Source: Clostridium sartagoforme AAU1 (lineage in GTDB: Bacteria > Bacillota > Clostridia > Clostridiales > Clostridiaceae). From it: a stretch of 33,126 nucleotides of DNA. Below the pieces are notes generated by a model. That model searched no databases. It saw nothing but the letters and a program-made list of their open reading frames with translations, and had not been told where the DNA came from. The stretch covers positions 1 through 33,126 of the forward strand of contig NZ_ASRV01000016.1 in assembly GCF_000401215.1 (NCBI RefSeq), in the 5' to 3' direction. A program made the translations under genes and the position numbers. This document shows, piece by piece, positions 20,632 through 30,679 of this stretch (positions within the stretch are counted from its first letter, which is position 1; each line of letters begins with the position of its first letter).

Positions 20632-20750
20632 AAATTGCGAAGCAATTTATTTAGTTCACAGTGCACAATTCACAGTTCACAATTGCTGAATTATTTCCAT
20701 AACTGTGAACTGTGCCTTGTTAACTATGTACTAGAAATTTTGCTTCGCAA
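20632..20750. repeat. Palindromic repeat bounded by GCGAAGC hairpins
   Basis: The left end is AAATTGC-GAA-GCAATTT (20632-20648). It continues with forward words AGTTCACAGTGCAC and CACAGTTCACA (20653-20684), then reversed words AACTGTGAACTGTGCC (20701-20716). The right end is TTTTGCTTCGCAAAG, containing GCTTCGC, the reverse complement of GCGAAGC, at 20742-20748. The whole can fold as one imperfect hairpin and reaches within a few bases of the hydrogenase stop. Confidence 0.85.
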
Positions 20751-20754
20751 AGCT

Positions 20755-22248
20755 CTACTGTCTTTCTAAATTTATATTTTTGTATTCACTAATTTTTTCA
20801 TTATCTATAACAGCTTTCTTAGTAGCTTGTGAATTTATCTTATTAAATACAGTCTTAGATTTAAATGGAGTCACTAAAGTACCTGCTCCATTTATACAAC
20901 CTCCATCACACATCATTCCTTCTATGAAGTTACCTGGTAGTCTTCCAATCTTAGCCATAGTCATCATCTTCTTTATTTCTATCCCTCCAGATACCTTTAC
21001 TGGATTGAAATTTACTTCTATTCCTTGGCTTCTAACGTAATTTTCTATAGCGGCTGTTAATCCTCCATGTGATCCAAAACCTCTTCCATATATTGATGCA
21101 TCATCCACAACTTCATTTTCACAAGAATCAATATCTATATCAAAAGCGCTAAATAAAGCAAGTAGTTCTTCAAATGTTATAACATAATCTACTGCATCTT
21201 TTACTGACTCTCTAACTGCTTCACTCTTTTTAGCAGTACATGGTCCAATAAAGACAACTTTCGCTTCTGGATCATTGTGTTTTATAAATCTCGCTGTTGC
21301 TATCATTGGAGATACTGTTCCTGATATATTTTTTACTTCTGATGGGAACATCTTTTCAATATAACTTAAGAATCCTGGACAACAAGAATTGGTCATGTAA
21401 TTTTGACCTTCTTCTAATCTTTCTAAAAATTCTCCACTTTCATGTACAGTTACTGCATCAGCACCACAAGCTGCTTCTACCATATCTACAAAGCCTAATT
21501 TCTTTATTGCATTTTTGATTTGTCCATATGAAACTTTTGCTCCAAATTGTCCTGTTATTGCTGGTGCTACTACTGCATACATTTTTCTCTTTCTTCCAAG
21601 TCTTTTTGCTATAGGAACAATTAGACTTTTATCAGAAATAGCTCCAAAAGGACATGCATTCATACAACTTCCACAGTTAACACATGTTTCTTCTTTTATC
21701 ATAGCTCTTCTATCTTCTATATTTATATCTAATGCACCAGTTGGACATACTCTTTTACATGGTCTCATAACTTCAGCAATAGCATCGTAAGGGCATGCTT
21801 TTTTACACATTCCACATTCTCTGCAAAGTTCTTGGTTTATATATGCTCTTCCTGCAACATAAGTTATTGCTCCAAAGTTACAAGCCTCATGACATTTATG
21901 TGCCAAACAATTTCTACATGAATCTGTAACACTATATTTATTTATAGGGCATCTATCACAAGCTGCTTCAATGACATATATTATTTGATCATCTTCTTTG
22001 ATATCAACAAATTCATCATCTATATTATCTCCATTAGCTAAATACCCTGCTGCTAGCTTAGCTCTTTCTAAAACAATGGCTCTTTCTTTATAGACACAGC
22101 ATCTATACATAGCTGTATCCCCCTTAATAATTTCATAAGGAATTTTTTCAATTGATTCTGTTGTTAGATTTCCATCCTTAGCTAGTTTAGCAACTTCTGT
22201 CAATACCTCATGCTTGAGCTTTTTTAATTGAGTTTCAAATTGGAACAT
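20755..22248 (-). CDS. Monomeric [FeFe]-hydrogenase, probable group B
   Basis: A cytosolic iron hydrogenase of 497 residues that would interconvert protons and H2, probably with ferredoxin. An N-terminal Cys-rich segment (CDRC and CRNC, CHEAC at about 93-120) precedes two ferredoxin-type [4Fe-4S] sites (CRECGMCKKACPYDA at about 142 and CVNCGSCMNACPFGA at about 188, with CKRVCPTGA between). The H-cluster motifs are L1 NSCCPGF (about 287), L2 GPCTAKKSE (about 336) and L3 EGMMCDGGCINGAG (about 440), all with the ligand cysteines. L1 and L2 differ from the group A TSCCPGW and MPCTAKK, which points to group B; phylogeny should settle this. The ATG at 22248 follows TAGGAGGA. No maturase genes (hydE, hydF, hydG) are in the window. 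Confidence 0.88.
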   Translation of the reverse strand: MFQFETQLKKLKHEVLTEVAKLAKDGNLTTESIEKIPYEIIKGDTAMYRCCVYKERAIVLERAKLAAGYLANGDNIDDEFVDIKEDDQIIYVIEAACDRCPINKYSVTDSCRNCLAHKCHEACNFGAITYVAGRAYINQELCRECGMCKKACPYDAIAEVMRPCKRVCPTGALDINIEDRRAMIKEETCVNCGSCMNACPFGAISDKSLIVPIAKRLGRKRKMYAVVAPAITGQFGAKVSYGQIKNAIKKLGFVDMVEAACGADAVTVHESGEFLERLEEGQNYMTNSCCPGFLSYIEKMFPSEVKNISGTVSPMIATARFIKHNDPEAKVVFIGPCTAKKSEAVRESVKDAVDYVITFEELLALFSAFDIDIDSCENEVVDDASIYGRGFGSHGGLTAAIENYVRSQGIEVNFNPVKVSGGIEIKKMMTMAKIGRLPGNFIEGMMCDGGCINGAGTLVTPFKSKTVFNKINSQATKKAVIDNEKISEYKNINLERQ

Positions 22249-22350
22249 ACCAAAATCCTCCTATATAAATAAATTTAACCTATTTATCCCCTATATTATT
22301 ATATCAGTTAATTTATCCCAAGTTGTTTTATTCTAAATATTCTGAAAATA

Positions 22351-22600
22351 AAAATTGCGAAGCAATTTTATTCAGTTTACAGTGTACAATTCACAGTTCA
22401 TAGTTTTTTGGATAAAGGAACAGGTATCAGAGAACAGGGAACAAGTTATAAATTTAAAATTAAGAATGAAAAAATCATTAAAGGATTTTTTCATTCTTTC
22501 ATTTATAAATTGATTTATAATTTTATATCACAACCTGTTACCTGCTACTTGTTCCCTTTTACCTATAAAATAACTGTGAATTATACCTTGTGAACTGTTC
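22351..22600. repeat. Large nested inverted-repeat element
   Basis: The most complete copy, about 250 bases. From left: AAATTGC-GAA-GCAATTT hairpin (22352-22368), A words CAGTTTACAGTGTAC and TTCACAGTTCA (22373-22400), B words GGAACAGGTATCAG and GAACAGGGAACAAG (22417-22445). The centre is a perfect 14-bp hairpin (22463-22476 with 22484-22497). Then come reversed B words CCTGTTACCTGC and CTTGTTCCC (22533-22557) and reversed A words ACTGTGAATT and TGTGAACTGT (22573-22598). It fills the gap between the kbaZ end and the hydrogenase; no gene is in it. Confidence 0.87.
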
Positions 22601-22601
22601 T

Positions 22602-23933
22602 CTATAAGGTTGTTTCACAATTAGCTTCAATGGCATATATATAGTCATCTAAATATTCACCAATTCTATCTTTTAATAATTCCTTAGCATTTGGCTTTAA
22701 TAATCCTTCTCTAACCTTTTTATATTGTTCATGCATAAATTGACTTATAACTGTTATCGGAATTTCCATTCCTTCTAAATTACTCATAAGCTTTTCTAAA
22801 GCAAAGTTAACTTCATCTTTAGGCATATAATATCTCGCTCTATCAGATAAGCTATATTTTCTTTCTATTTTTACTTTTTCTCCTGTACCTGAATAGTGAT
22901 GTACCCAATCTTTTGGATTCTTTACCATACTAAAATCTAATATTTCCATAAAATTAGATAATTCTGCATTTGAATCGTATTTTAATATTTCATTTTCAAT
23001 AAGATTTAATGAAAATATACCTTCTCTAAAGCCAAATGTTAAGGCTGGTCCAACTTTTAATATTATAAACCCATCTTCAACCATTTGTTTTAGAGCTTTA
23101 GGTGTTTAATAATCAGTTGAATGTGCTTCAAATATTAATTGTGGATAATCTTTTAATCCATTTATTAATTCTTTAGCTTCTTCTCTGTTATAATTCCACA
23201 CTTCATCACTGCTAAACTCAACACCTGGTTGTACTACAACACCTATTACATATTCCCAAGCATCTCCTACCCCATAGCTTTCAAATGCAGATTTGAATGT
23301 TTCTACTGTAGTCTTAAAACCTTCTATACTAGTAACCTTTGGGCCTTCTTCCTCTTCTTCAACTTGTGCTCCTCCTGGTATTGGAACTTCACTACCTATA
23401 ATATAAACTGGATGAAAAGCATTTTTATTTTCTTCTTTTAGCTCTAAGTATGCTTCTTCTGCAATTTTACATAGCACTGATGCTCTATCAGCTATTAATG
23501 CATCTCCAAATTTACCACTTTCAATGTCTCCTTTTAGTGGCATACTTGTATCTATATGAATTTTGGTGAATCCTGCTAAAACATATTCTCTTATTAAACT
23601 TTTAGCATTTTCCATAGCTTCACTTGGATCTATATTTTTCCAGGTTAATGGTCCTAAATGATCTCCTCCTAAAATTATTCTTTCTTTTGGAAATCCTATT
23701 CTTTCTGCTATTTTATAAATATACTCTACATAATCTTTTGGTTTCATTCCAGTGTATCCACCAAATTGGTCAACTTGATTTGCTGTTGCTTCTACTAAAA
23801 GCGGTATATTTTTATTTAAAAGCTTCTCCATACTTGCTTCTATTACATAATTATTAGAGCAACATACAGAAAATATTCCTACATTTTCACCATTTTTATA
23901 TCTATTAACGATATCCTTCATTGGATGTATCAT
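22602..23933 (-). pseudogene. kbaZ: Tagatose-bisphosphate aldolase non-catalytic subunit with in-frame stop
   Basis: GatZ/KbaZ-type protein that supports the KbaY/GatY aldolase. Residues 1-275 run from MIHPMKDIV to IFEAHSTDY, then TAA at 23106-23108, then the same frame continues TPKALKQMVEDGFIILKVGPALTF to the end at 22602. Family members continue through Gln after HSTDY, so CAA to TAA is the simplest change. Without the stop the protein would be about 443 residues, the family length. Typical marks present are GIFSVCCSNNYVIEA, LGGDHLGPLTW and GSEVPIPGGAQ. It follows kbaY with a perfect inverted repeat in the gap. The ORF starting at 23084 has no ribosome binding site and is just the distal half. 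A sequencing error or a genuine nonsense allele are both possible. Confidence 0.88.
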
Positions 23934-23998
23934 TTCTTCACCCCTTATTATTTATATATTTAAGGATTATTTATATCCCTAAAACTTCATTTATATAT

Positions 23999-24044
23999 GA
24001 AAGAAAATAATATTTTAGCATGTACTTTAATATTATTTTCTTTC
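23999..24044 (-). terminator. Perfect 16-bp inverted repeat between kbaY and kbaZ
   Basis: Arms 23999-24014 and 24029-24044 (GAAAGAAAATAATATT and its complement) are perfectly paired around a 14-base loop. On the minus strand the 3' arm is T-rich (ATTATTTTCTTTC), so it may act as a partial terminator or a processing/stabilising hairpin that lowers kbaZ relative to kbaY. It is placed inside the presumed operon. Confidence 0.5.
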
Positions 24045-24124
24045 AATTTTACTGCAATTTATATATACCAATTAACAACTAATTATACATTTACTGTATA
24101 ATTACTAATAAACGACTTATTTAA

Positions 24125-24982
<858 letters not shown>

Positions 24983-25076
24983 TTACTTCAACTCCTCTTA
25001 GCAAAATTTTTAACTTTTAAAATATATAAACATTATCTTTCCTTTTATAAACTTTAATTAAATATTTCATAGAATC

Positions 25077-26240
25077 TTATTTATTGTATTTATGAATAAC
25101 TACTCCCTTAACAACTCTGTTAACTGTTCCATCTGGTCTTGGATTATCTGGTGAAATTCCTAATCTAATTGAATTAAATAATCCAAAAATTTGTCCAAAT
25201 AACATGTAATTAAATACTGTATATACTTCTGGAATTGTTTGTCCATCTATTTCTATATATTTATCACATACATCCTTTAATTCTTCATTTTTTTCATAGC
25301 TTATTACTGCTAATTTATGATTTCCTGAGTCACTGTTTATTTCTTTTATAAGATCCATATCGTAAAGGTTAGTGTACTTATTATTAGAATTCATAAATAT
25401 AACTAAAGTTTCATCATTAATTATTGACTTTGGACCATGTCTGAAACCTAATACAGATTCACAGACACTTACTACTTTTCCGCTTGTAAGTTCTAAATTC
25501 TTCAAAGCCATTTCTTGACATAATCCTTTTAGTGCCCCTGATCCTAGGTAAACTACTCTTTCTGATTTTAATTCAGTTAATTCTTTTATATCTGCCCATT
25601 TAGTATCTAAGATTGAATTTCCTTGGTTAATAACTATATCAACATATTTTTTGTTTTCTTCTAAATTCTTAATATCAAATATTAGTAATGATGCTAATAA
25701 CATGCAACTAAAAGAACTTGTCATAGCAAAACTTTTATCATTTGAATTCTCTGGCATTAATACACAAAGATCTCTATCACTTATAGAAGCCTTTTTAGCA
25801 AGTTCTCCTTCAGAGTTACACGTAATTACCAGTTGTGATATGTCTTTTACATTATCTTTAAATAAATTAAATGCTCCAACGCTTTCTGGGCTATTTCCAG
25901 ATCTTGCGTAAGAAACTAAAATTGTTGGTACATCTTCTTCTATAAACTCTTCTGGATTTGATACTAAGTCAGTTGAAGCAATAGCTTCTACTCTTAAATT
26001 TAATTTCTTTGCTAAATACGTATAAATTGTATCTCCAACGTAGTCTGAAGTACCTGCTCCTGTCAAAACTATTCTGGTATTTTCATTTAAACTTCTGCTT
26101 AAAAAGCTTTTTATTTTTTCTTCATTTTCTTTTACTATATTGTAGGTTTCTTCCCATAGCATAGGCTGTTGTCTTATTTCTGAGACAGTATAGACTGCCC
26201 CTAAGTCTTTCATTTTTTCTTTATCCATTCCAAAAATCAT
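25077..26240 (-). CDS. agaS: AgaS-type galactosamine-6-phosphate deaminase/isomerase
   Basis: A double SIS-domain sugar isomerase of 387 residues. By family knowledge AgaS converts galactosamine 6-phosphate to tagatose 6-phosphate and ammonia. The first SIS domain (about 35-190) has IVLTGAGTSDYVGD and LVSYARSGNSPESV. The second (about 215-370) has VVYLGSGALKGLCQE and the active-site stretch ESVLGFRHGPKSI. The ATG at 26240 is chosen because GCAGGAGG stands before it; the frame could run to 26273 but without a ribosome binding site. It lies between gntR and kbaY and feeds the aldolase. No phosphotransferase transporter, deacetylase or tagatose-6-phosphate kinase gene is present in the window. 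Confidence 0.9.
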   Translation of the reverse strand: MIFGMDKEKMKDLGAVYTVSEIRQQPMLWEETYNIVKENEEKIKSFLSRSLNENTRIVLTGAGTSDYVGDTIYTYLAKKLNLRVEAIASTDLVSNPEEFIEEDVPTILVSYARSGNSPESVGAFNLFKDNVKDISQLVITCNSEGELAKKASISDRDLCVLMPENSNDKSFAMTSSFSCMLLASLLIFDIKNLEENKKYVDIVINQGNSILDTKWADIKELTELKSERVVYLGSGALKGLCQEMALKNLELTSGKVVSVCESVLGFRHGPKSIINDETLVIFMNSNNKYTNLYDMDLIKEINSDSGNHKLAVISYEKNEELKDVCDKYIEIDGQTIPEVYTVFNYMLFGQIFGLFNSIRLGISPDNPRPDGTVNRVVKGVVIHKYNK

Positions 26241-26302
26241 TTTAATACCTCCTGCATCTGTTAATGTCATCATTACCAGTACTTCTAAAAAAATTTTTTG
26301 TT

Positions 26303-27031
26303 TTAATTATTATTTAATTTTACTCTATACTTAAATTTGTCTCCTCTAGCTACACTGACAGTGTACTCTATAACAGACTCATTTTCATAGGTCAATCTTT
26401 CTATTTTTAAACTTGGTGATCCTTCTTTAATATCCAAGTAGATGCTTTCTAATTTATTAGTTAATATAGGTTGAAAAAACTCCTCTGCCGATGTTAATCT
26501 TGCATTAAACTCTTTTATTAACACATCATACATTGGCTTTTCCTCTAATTGCTCTCTTGTAATACCTTTAAATCTATTAAAAGGAAGATATGTTGTTTCA
26601 TATAGCATATGAATTCCATCTGCCATTCGTATTCTAGATATCTTATAAAGTAAATCTTCACTACTTATTTTAAATATAGAACTTATCTTGTCTCCTGCTT
26701 GAATGATTTCAAAACCAGTGACTTCTGATTTAGGTTTTTTGCCAAGCTTTTTCATTTCTTCTGTAAATGAATAAAAAGAAATTAAATCTTGATTCATTCT
26801 TCTTGGTGATACAAAAGTACCTTTTCCATGTACCTTGTATATATATCCCTCTTTTTCAAGCTCATCCATCGCCTGTCTAACAGTTGTCCTACTTACATCA
26901 TAAATTTCACAAATTTCTCTTTCTGAAAGTATTTGTTCATTTTCTTCTAAAGTATTTTCTATTATATCTATTAGAATATTCATAAGTTGTAAGTATAATG
27001 GTGTTCTAGAGGTTTTATCTACAGTAGTCAT
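26303..27031 (-). CDS. GntR/HutC-family regulator
   Basis: A one-component regulator of 242 residues: an N-terminal winged helix (about 8-75) with LSEREICEIYDVSRTTVRQAMDELE as its helix-turn-helix and HGKGTFV as the wing, then a UTRA ligand domain (about 95-235) with YETTYLPFNRF and VIEYTVSVARGDKFKYRV. UTRA domains bind phosphosugars, and here the likely effector is an amino-sugar phosphate of the same pathway. The ATG at 27031 follows GGGGGG. As first gene of the operon it probably controls its own promoter. Confidence 0.92.
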   Translation of the reverse strand: MTTVDKTSRTPLYLQLMNILIDIIENTLEENEQILSEREICEIYDVSRTTVRQAMDELEKEGYIYKVHGKGTFVSPRRMNQDLISFYSFTEEMKKLGKKPKSEVTGFEIIQAGDKISSIFKISSEDLLYKISRIRMADGIHMLYETTYLPFNRFKGITREQLEEKPMYDVLIKEFNARLTSAEEFFQPILTNKLESIYLDIKEGSPSLKIERLTYENESVIEYTVSVARGDKFKYRVKLNNN

Positions 27032-27118
27032 TAAATCCCCCCATTTTTATATTACCATATTTATATCTAAATTATATCATAATTCTTCAATAAAATAAGC
27101 ACTAAAATACATATTTTA

Positions 27119-27136
27119 TTATTTAAATTTAAATAA
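27119..27136. promoter_or_regulatory. Palindrome, candidate GntR operator
   Basis: A perfect 18-bp palindrome, TTATTTAAATTTAAATAA, lies about 20-35 bases after the predicted gntR start point and about 90 bases before its ATG. It contains only A and T, which makes chance more likely in such DNA. Confidence 0.35.
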
Positions 27137-27159
27137 GATACTCACTTTTATTCAGATTT

Positions 27160-27188
27160 ATTGTAAATGATACTATTATCTATGTCAA
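27160..27188 (-). promoter_or_regulatory. Promoter of the gntR-agaS-kbaYZ operon
   Basis: On the minus strand TTGACA (27183-27188) and TACAAT (27160-27165) are separated by 17 bases; ten or more of the twelve bases match consensus. It leaves a leader of about 120 bases before the gntR ATG. Confidence 0.78.
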
Positions 27189-27224
27189 CACTCTTATTTC
27201 TATATATGAACATATTTTTCTAGA

Positions 27225-27266
27225 AATAGTAGGTAGCTGTATCTGAAATTGATTCTACCTACTATT
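27225..27266 (-). terminator. Hairpin downstream of the LPSTG gene
   Basis: A perfect 12-bp inverted repeat (arms 27225-27236 and 27255-27266, AATAGTAGGTAG and its complement) with an 18-base loop lies 18 bases after the LPSTG gene stop. The T-run on the minus strand is short (TTTC), so it is a moderate terminator candidate separating that gene from the gntR promoter. Confidence 0.55.
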
Positions 27267-27283
27267 CCTATAAACCTTTTTAA

Positions 27284-29854
27284 TTATTTACTTTTTCTTT
27301 TTGTAACTACTACTCCAGCAATTGATATCAATGTTGCAAATATCCCTACAGCCATAGGGGAACTTCCACCAGTACTTGGTAAGTTATTATTACTACCTTT
27401 TTCACCACTTGTGTCATTATTATCATCATTGTTATTATTACCGCTATTCTCTTGTTTTACTTCTAAACCAGCTAAAGCTAAAGTTAATTCTTTCACTGCT
27501 TTATCTACTTCTTCTTGAGTAACTTCTTCTTTAGCTAAAACAGATTTACCATTAGCTAAGCTTAGATTAAATTTATTAACACTTTCTTTAGTATATTTAG
27601 ATATATCTATATTTTCAGATTTATTTATTAACTCTTGAAGTTTAGCTTTATCAGCTATTAGTCTTAAATCAAGGTAAGCTTTAACTAATTTTTCATATGC
27701 TTCACTTACTTCTTCTTCCATTGCATTTTCATTTGCTATTACATTGTTAGCTTCTTCAAATGTAGCTTGTAATGAAGTCCAAGTTGCAGGTGTGTATTTG
27801 CTTTGATCTAAAGCATTAATTATTTGAACAAGCTTTTTAAGTTCTGCCTTATCTCCCTTTTTGAACTCTAACATATGAATTACATTAACCAATCTTTTTG
27901 TAGCTTCATCTACTTGAGCTTCTGTGGCATTATCATCAGCTAAAACATCTTTAGCTTCTTTTAGTGCTGCTTCAAATTCATTAATTACTGCTGGAACAAC
28001 CTCTTCAAGCGCTCCATTTAATTTTGCATCCTCAGCATATTCTACAACTTTTCCTAAGCCTGTTTTATCAACTTTTTCAGTATCATCCTCTTTAATTACA
28101 AGATTATTAATTGCATTTTCTAATTCAGTTTTTGCATTATTTACATTTTCTTCTGTAGATTCTATATTATTTATTACAACTTTTGCATTATTTAATGCAT
28201 CATTAAATTTTACCCATGATTCTTCAGTATAATATTCTTTATCTAGCATTTCTGATATTGTTATTAAATCATTTAAGTCCTTAGATTCTAACAATGATGA
28301 ATATGCTAATTCTAATTGAGCTTTTAACATATTTAAAACTTGTGTATTAGCAACATCTAAAGAAGTAATTTTTGATGCAACTTCTTTATAGTTATTTACA
28401 GTTGCTTTTGTATAATTATTTTCATCTATTTCTTGTACTAAAGAGATAACTTCATTTATTTCTTCTTGTGTTGCTAATCTATCTTTTTGAGAAACATATA
28501 TTTCCTTTATAGCTGCAAAGTTTTGCCCGTTGAATGTAGAAATTGAAGTTAAACGAATTACACTAGCTTTAATACTATCTTCTAATTCTATTTTATCAGT
28601 TTTACCATCTATAAATTCGCCTTCTTTAACAACTTCCCATACACCGTTTACTTTAGCTTCTAATTTATATTGTTTAATAGTTCCATTTGATGATTTACCA
28701 CGTGACAATACATCTATACTATCAAATGAAATTTCTTTACTAAAATCTATTGAAATCCAATGATTTTCTGAATGTTGGTCTGTACCTATATAGTTTGTAT
28801 GCCACCAGCTGTTTTCATTTCCATCAATTGCTGATGATGCAGGACCATCTCCAGTTGAATCTAACATTTCTGAACATGCACTTGCTATCCAATCATTTCT
28901 ATCATACTCAATTACAGGTACCTCATTATATTTATCATAACGTTCCTTTACCTCATCATAGTAAATAGAACTATTTCTAAATTCTATTCCTCCTAAAATT
29001 CCTCGGAAGTTATCATCAGCAACTTCTAACTCCCCACTGTTAATTGATTGATTAACCTTTGATTTATCATATACAGAGCTTGCCAATTCTCCATCAACAT
29101 AAAGTTTAATCATTCCATTAACTTCACGTACTGCAGTAATTTGATGTAATCTTCCATCATTAATTTTACCTGCTAAAGTAGTTTTTATTGAAGTAGGAAC
29201 ATATTCTTCTGTACCAAAGGTTCCATGAGCTTTTTCAACAACAGTAGTTAATTCTTCCTTTGAACTAACATTTAAATCTTTTACTTTAAAGTTTAAATAT
29301 CCTTCCTCATCGATGGATAAATTGATATCTTCGCCTTGCTTAAACAAATTAACTCCACTTGATATTGTGTTCACTGACATACTAATTCCAAAATCAGTTA
29401 TTCCTTCAAATGTTTTATTAATATTTACTTTATAACTTTTATCCATATCAAAGAAGAATGAATCTAAATTACCATTATATTTTTTAGTTATATTTTCTCC
29501 ATCTACTAAATCTTCATTAGATTCTATAGAAACAATTTTTGAATCATTATATACTGGGATTGTTAATGTCATTGTTGATACATTGCCTACAGAATCCTTT
29601 TCCCCATTAACATTTAACACTGCATTGTTTACCAATGTAGTTTCAGTTTTAATTACAACAGTTCTATAGTCATCTAATAAATTAGTTTCTGTAACTATAT
29701 TCCCTTCAACACTATAAGCATCTTTAATATTTGATACACGTTCATTATACTTAATCGTAATTTCATTATTACCAGTTACTTTAGAAGATACAATTTGAGC
29801 TCCTTCATTATCATTTTTTCCATATTGAATAATTCTAGTTTCGTATGGCTTTAG
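27284..29854 (-). pseudogene. Truncated LPSTG-anchored carbohydrate-binding protein
   Basis: The reading frame is open from the insertion-element edge (29854) to the stop at 27284, about 856 residues, with no true start: the 5' part of the gene is gone. Domains in order: a fragment starting LKPYETRIIQYG and a beta-sandwich; a laminin-G/concanavalin-like domain (with GRLHQITAVREVNGMIKLYV); an F5/8 type C (CBM32-like) sugar-binding domain (SAIDGNENSWWHT to IKEIYVSQ); four or five FIVAR-type helical repeats of about 65-75 residues; an Asn/Asp linker; and the sortase signal LPSTG with a hydrophobic helix and KRKSK tail. This layout is that of clostridial surface glycosidases, so the lost part was probably a catalytic domain. 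Its enzyme class cannot be read from what remains. Confidence 0.85.
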
Positions 29855-29861
29855 TCATGTA

Positions 29862-29880
29862 CCACCAGCTTAGCTGGTGG
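29862..29880. repeat. IS200-type right-end hairpin
   Basis: CCACCAGC, TTA, GCTGGTGG, a perfect stem near the transposase 3' side, as in the imperfect palindromes that Y1 transposases recognise in single-stranded DNA. Confidence 0.75.
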
Positions 29881-29962
29881 CTTGATTAAGCCCTATAAGG
29901 GCATGATACTGGCGGCACTACTCGTGCTCTGAATAACTGCCAATCGCAAAACAATTTCAGCT

Positions 29963-29985
29963 ACCACCCTCATTGGGTGGTTTTT
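29963..29985 (+). terminator. Plus-strand terminator inside the IS200 element
   Basis: ACCACCC (29963-29969) pairs with GGGTGGT (29975-29981) and is followed by TTTTT. It faces the plus strand and would stop transcription entering antisense to tnpA from the LPSTG side. Confidence 0.7.
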
Positions 29986-30353
29986 CTATTTGCTACCTTT
30001 TACTGGCGATCCCGTGAACGGGTCAATATATTCCTTCATACTAATTTGCTCTGCTATTTGATCTTCTTGTATTTGATTCTGAATATATTTTGTTATTGCA
30101 GTTTTATTTCTGCCTACCGTATCAACATAATATCCTCTACACCAAAAGTGTCTATTTCCATACTTATATTTTAAATTAGCAAATCTATCAAAAATCATTA
30201 AACTACTTTTTCCTTTTAGTATTCCCATAAATTTTGATACACTCATTTTCGGTGGAATAGTCACTAACATATGTATGGTGTTAGTATAAAGTAGTGGACA
30301 CATTAAGTCGAACTAAGTAAAATTATATTTAGTTAAGAAAGGATGTGTCCATT

Positions 30354-30626
30354 ATGGGAAGTGGCAAAAGATATGATCAAGAGTATAAAAATATGATAGT
30401 AGATTTATTTAAATCAGGGATGAGTTTACCAGAGATAAGTAGCGAATATGGCATTGCAAAATCAACAATTAACAGCTGGATCAAAGATGTAAAAGAAATT
30501 AAGGTAGATGAAAATGAAGTTATGACATTAAAAGAAGTTAAAGCTTTAAAAAAGGAGATGGCAAGGATTAAAGAGGAAAATGAAATATTAAAAAAAGCTA
30601 TGGCCATATTTGCAACAAGAAATTAA
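30354..30626 (+). CDS. IS3-family transposase OrfA
   Basis: A 90-residue DNA-binding subunit. It has a helix-turn-helix (KNMIVDLFKSGMSLPEISSEYGIAKSTINSWI in two turns) and a C-terminal leucine-zipper-like coiled coil (MTLKEVKALKKEMARIKEENEIL). The ATG at 30354 lies about ten bases after AAAGGA; an in-frame GTG at 30345 would leave almost no spacing. The A7 tract near its end suggests frameshifting into OrfB. Confidence 0.9.
   Translation: MGSGKRYDQEYKNMIVDLFKSGMSLPEISSEYGIAKSTINSWIKDVKEIKVDENEVMTLKEVKALKKEMARIKEENEILKKAMAIFATRN
30590..30596 (+). promoter_or_regulatory. Programmed -1 frameshift site
   Basis: The tract is A-AAA-AAA in the OrfA frame, followed by G. A -1 slip gives an uninterrupted frame from OrfA through 30680 into OrfB, making the OrfAB transposase typical of IS3-family elements. 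Confidence 0.75.
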
Positions 30627-30679
30627 ATCAAGTAATAGTATTTATAGATAATAATAAAAATAACCACGATATTAAGACT

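Noticed and set aside
22602-23084. Separate 160-residue gene after kbaZ
   Set aside because: It is the distal part of KbaZ in the same frame after one TAA, without its own ribosome binding site.
27249-27518. Plus-strand ORF opposite the LPSTG tail
   Set aside because: It mirrors the LPSTG sorting signal and Asn/Asp linker; no independent coding evidence.
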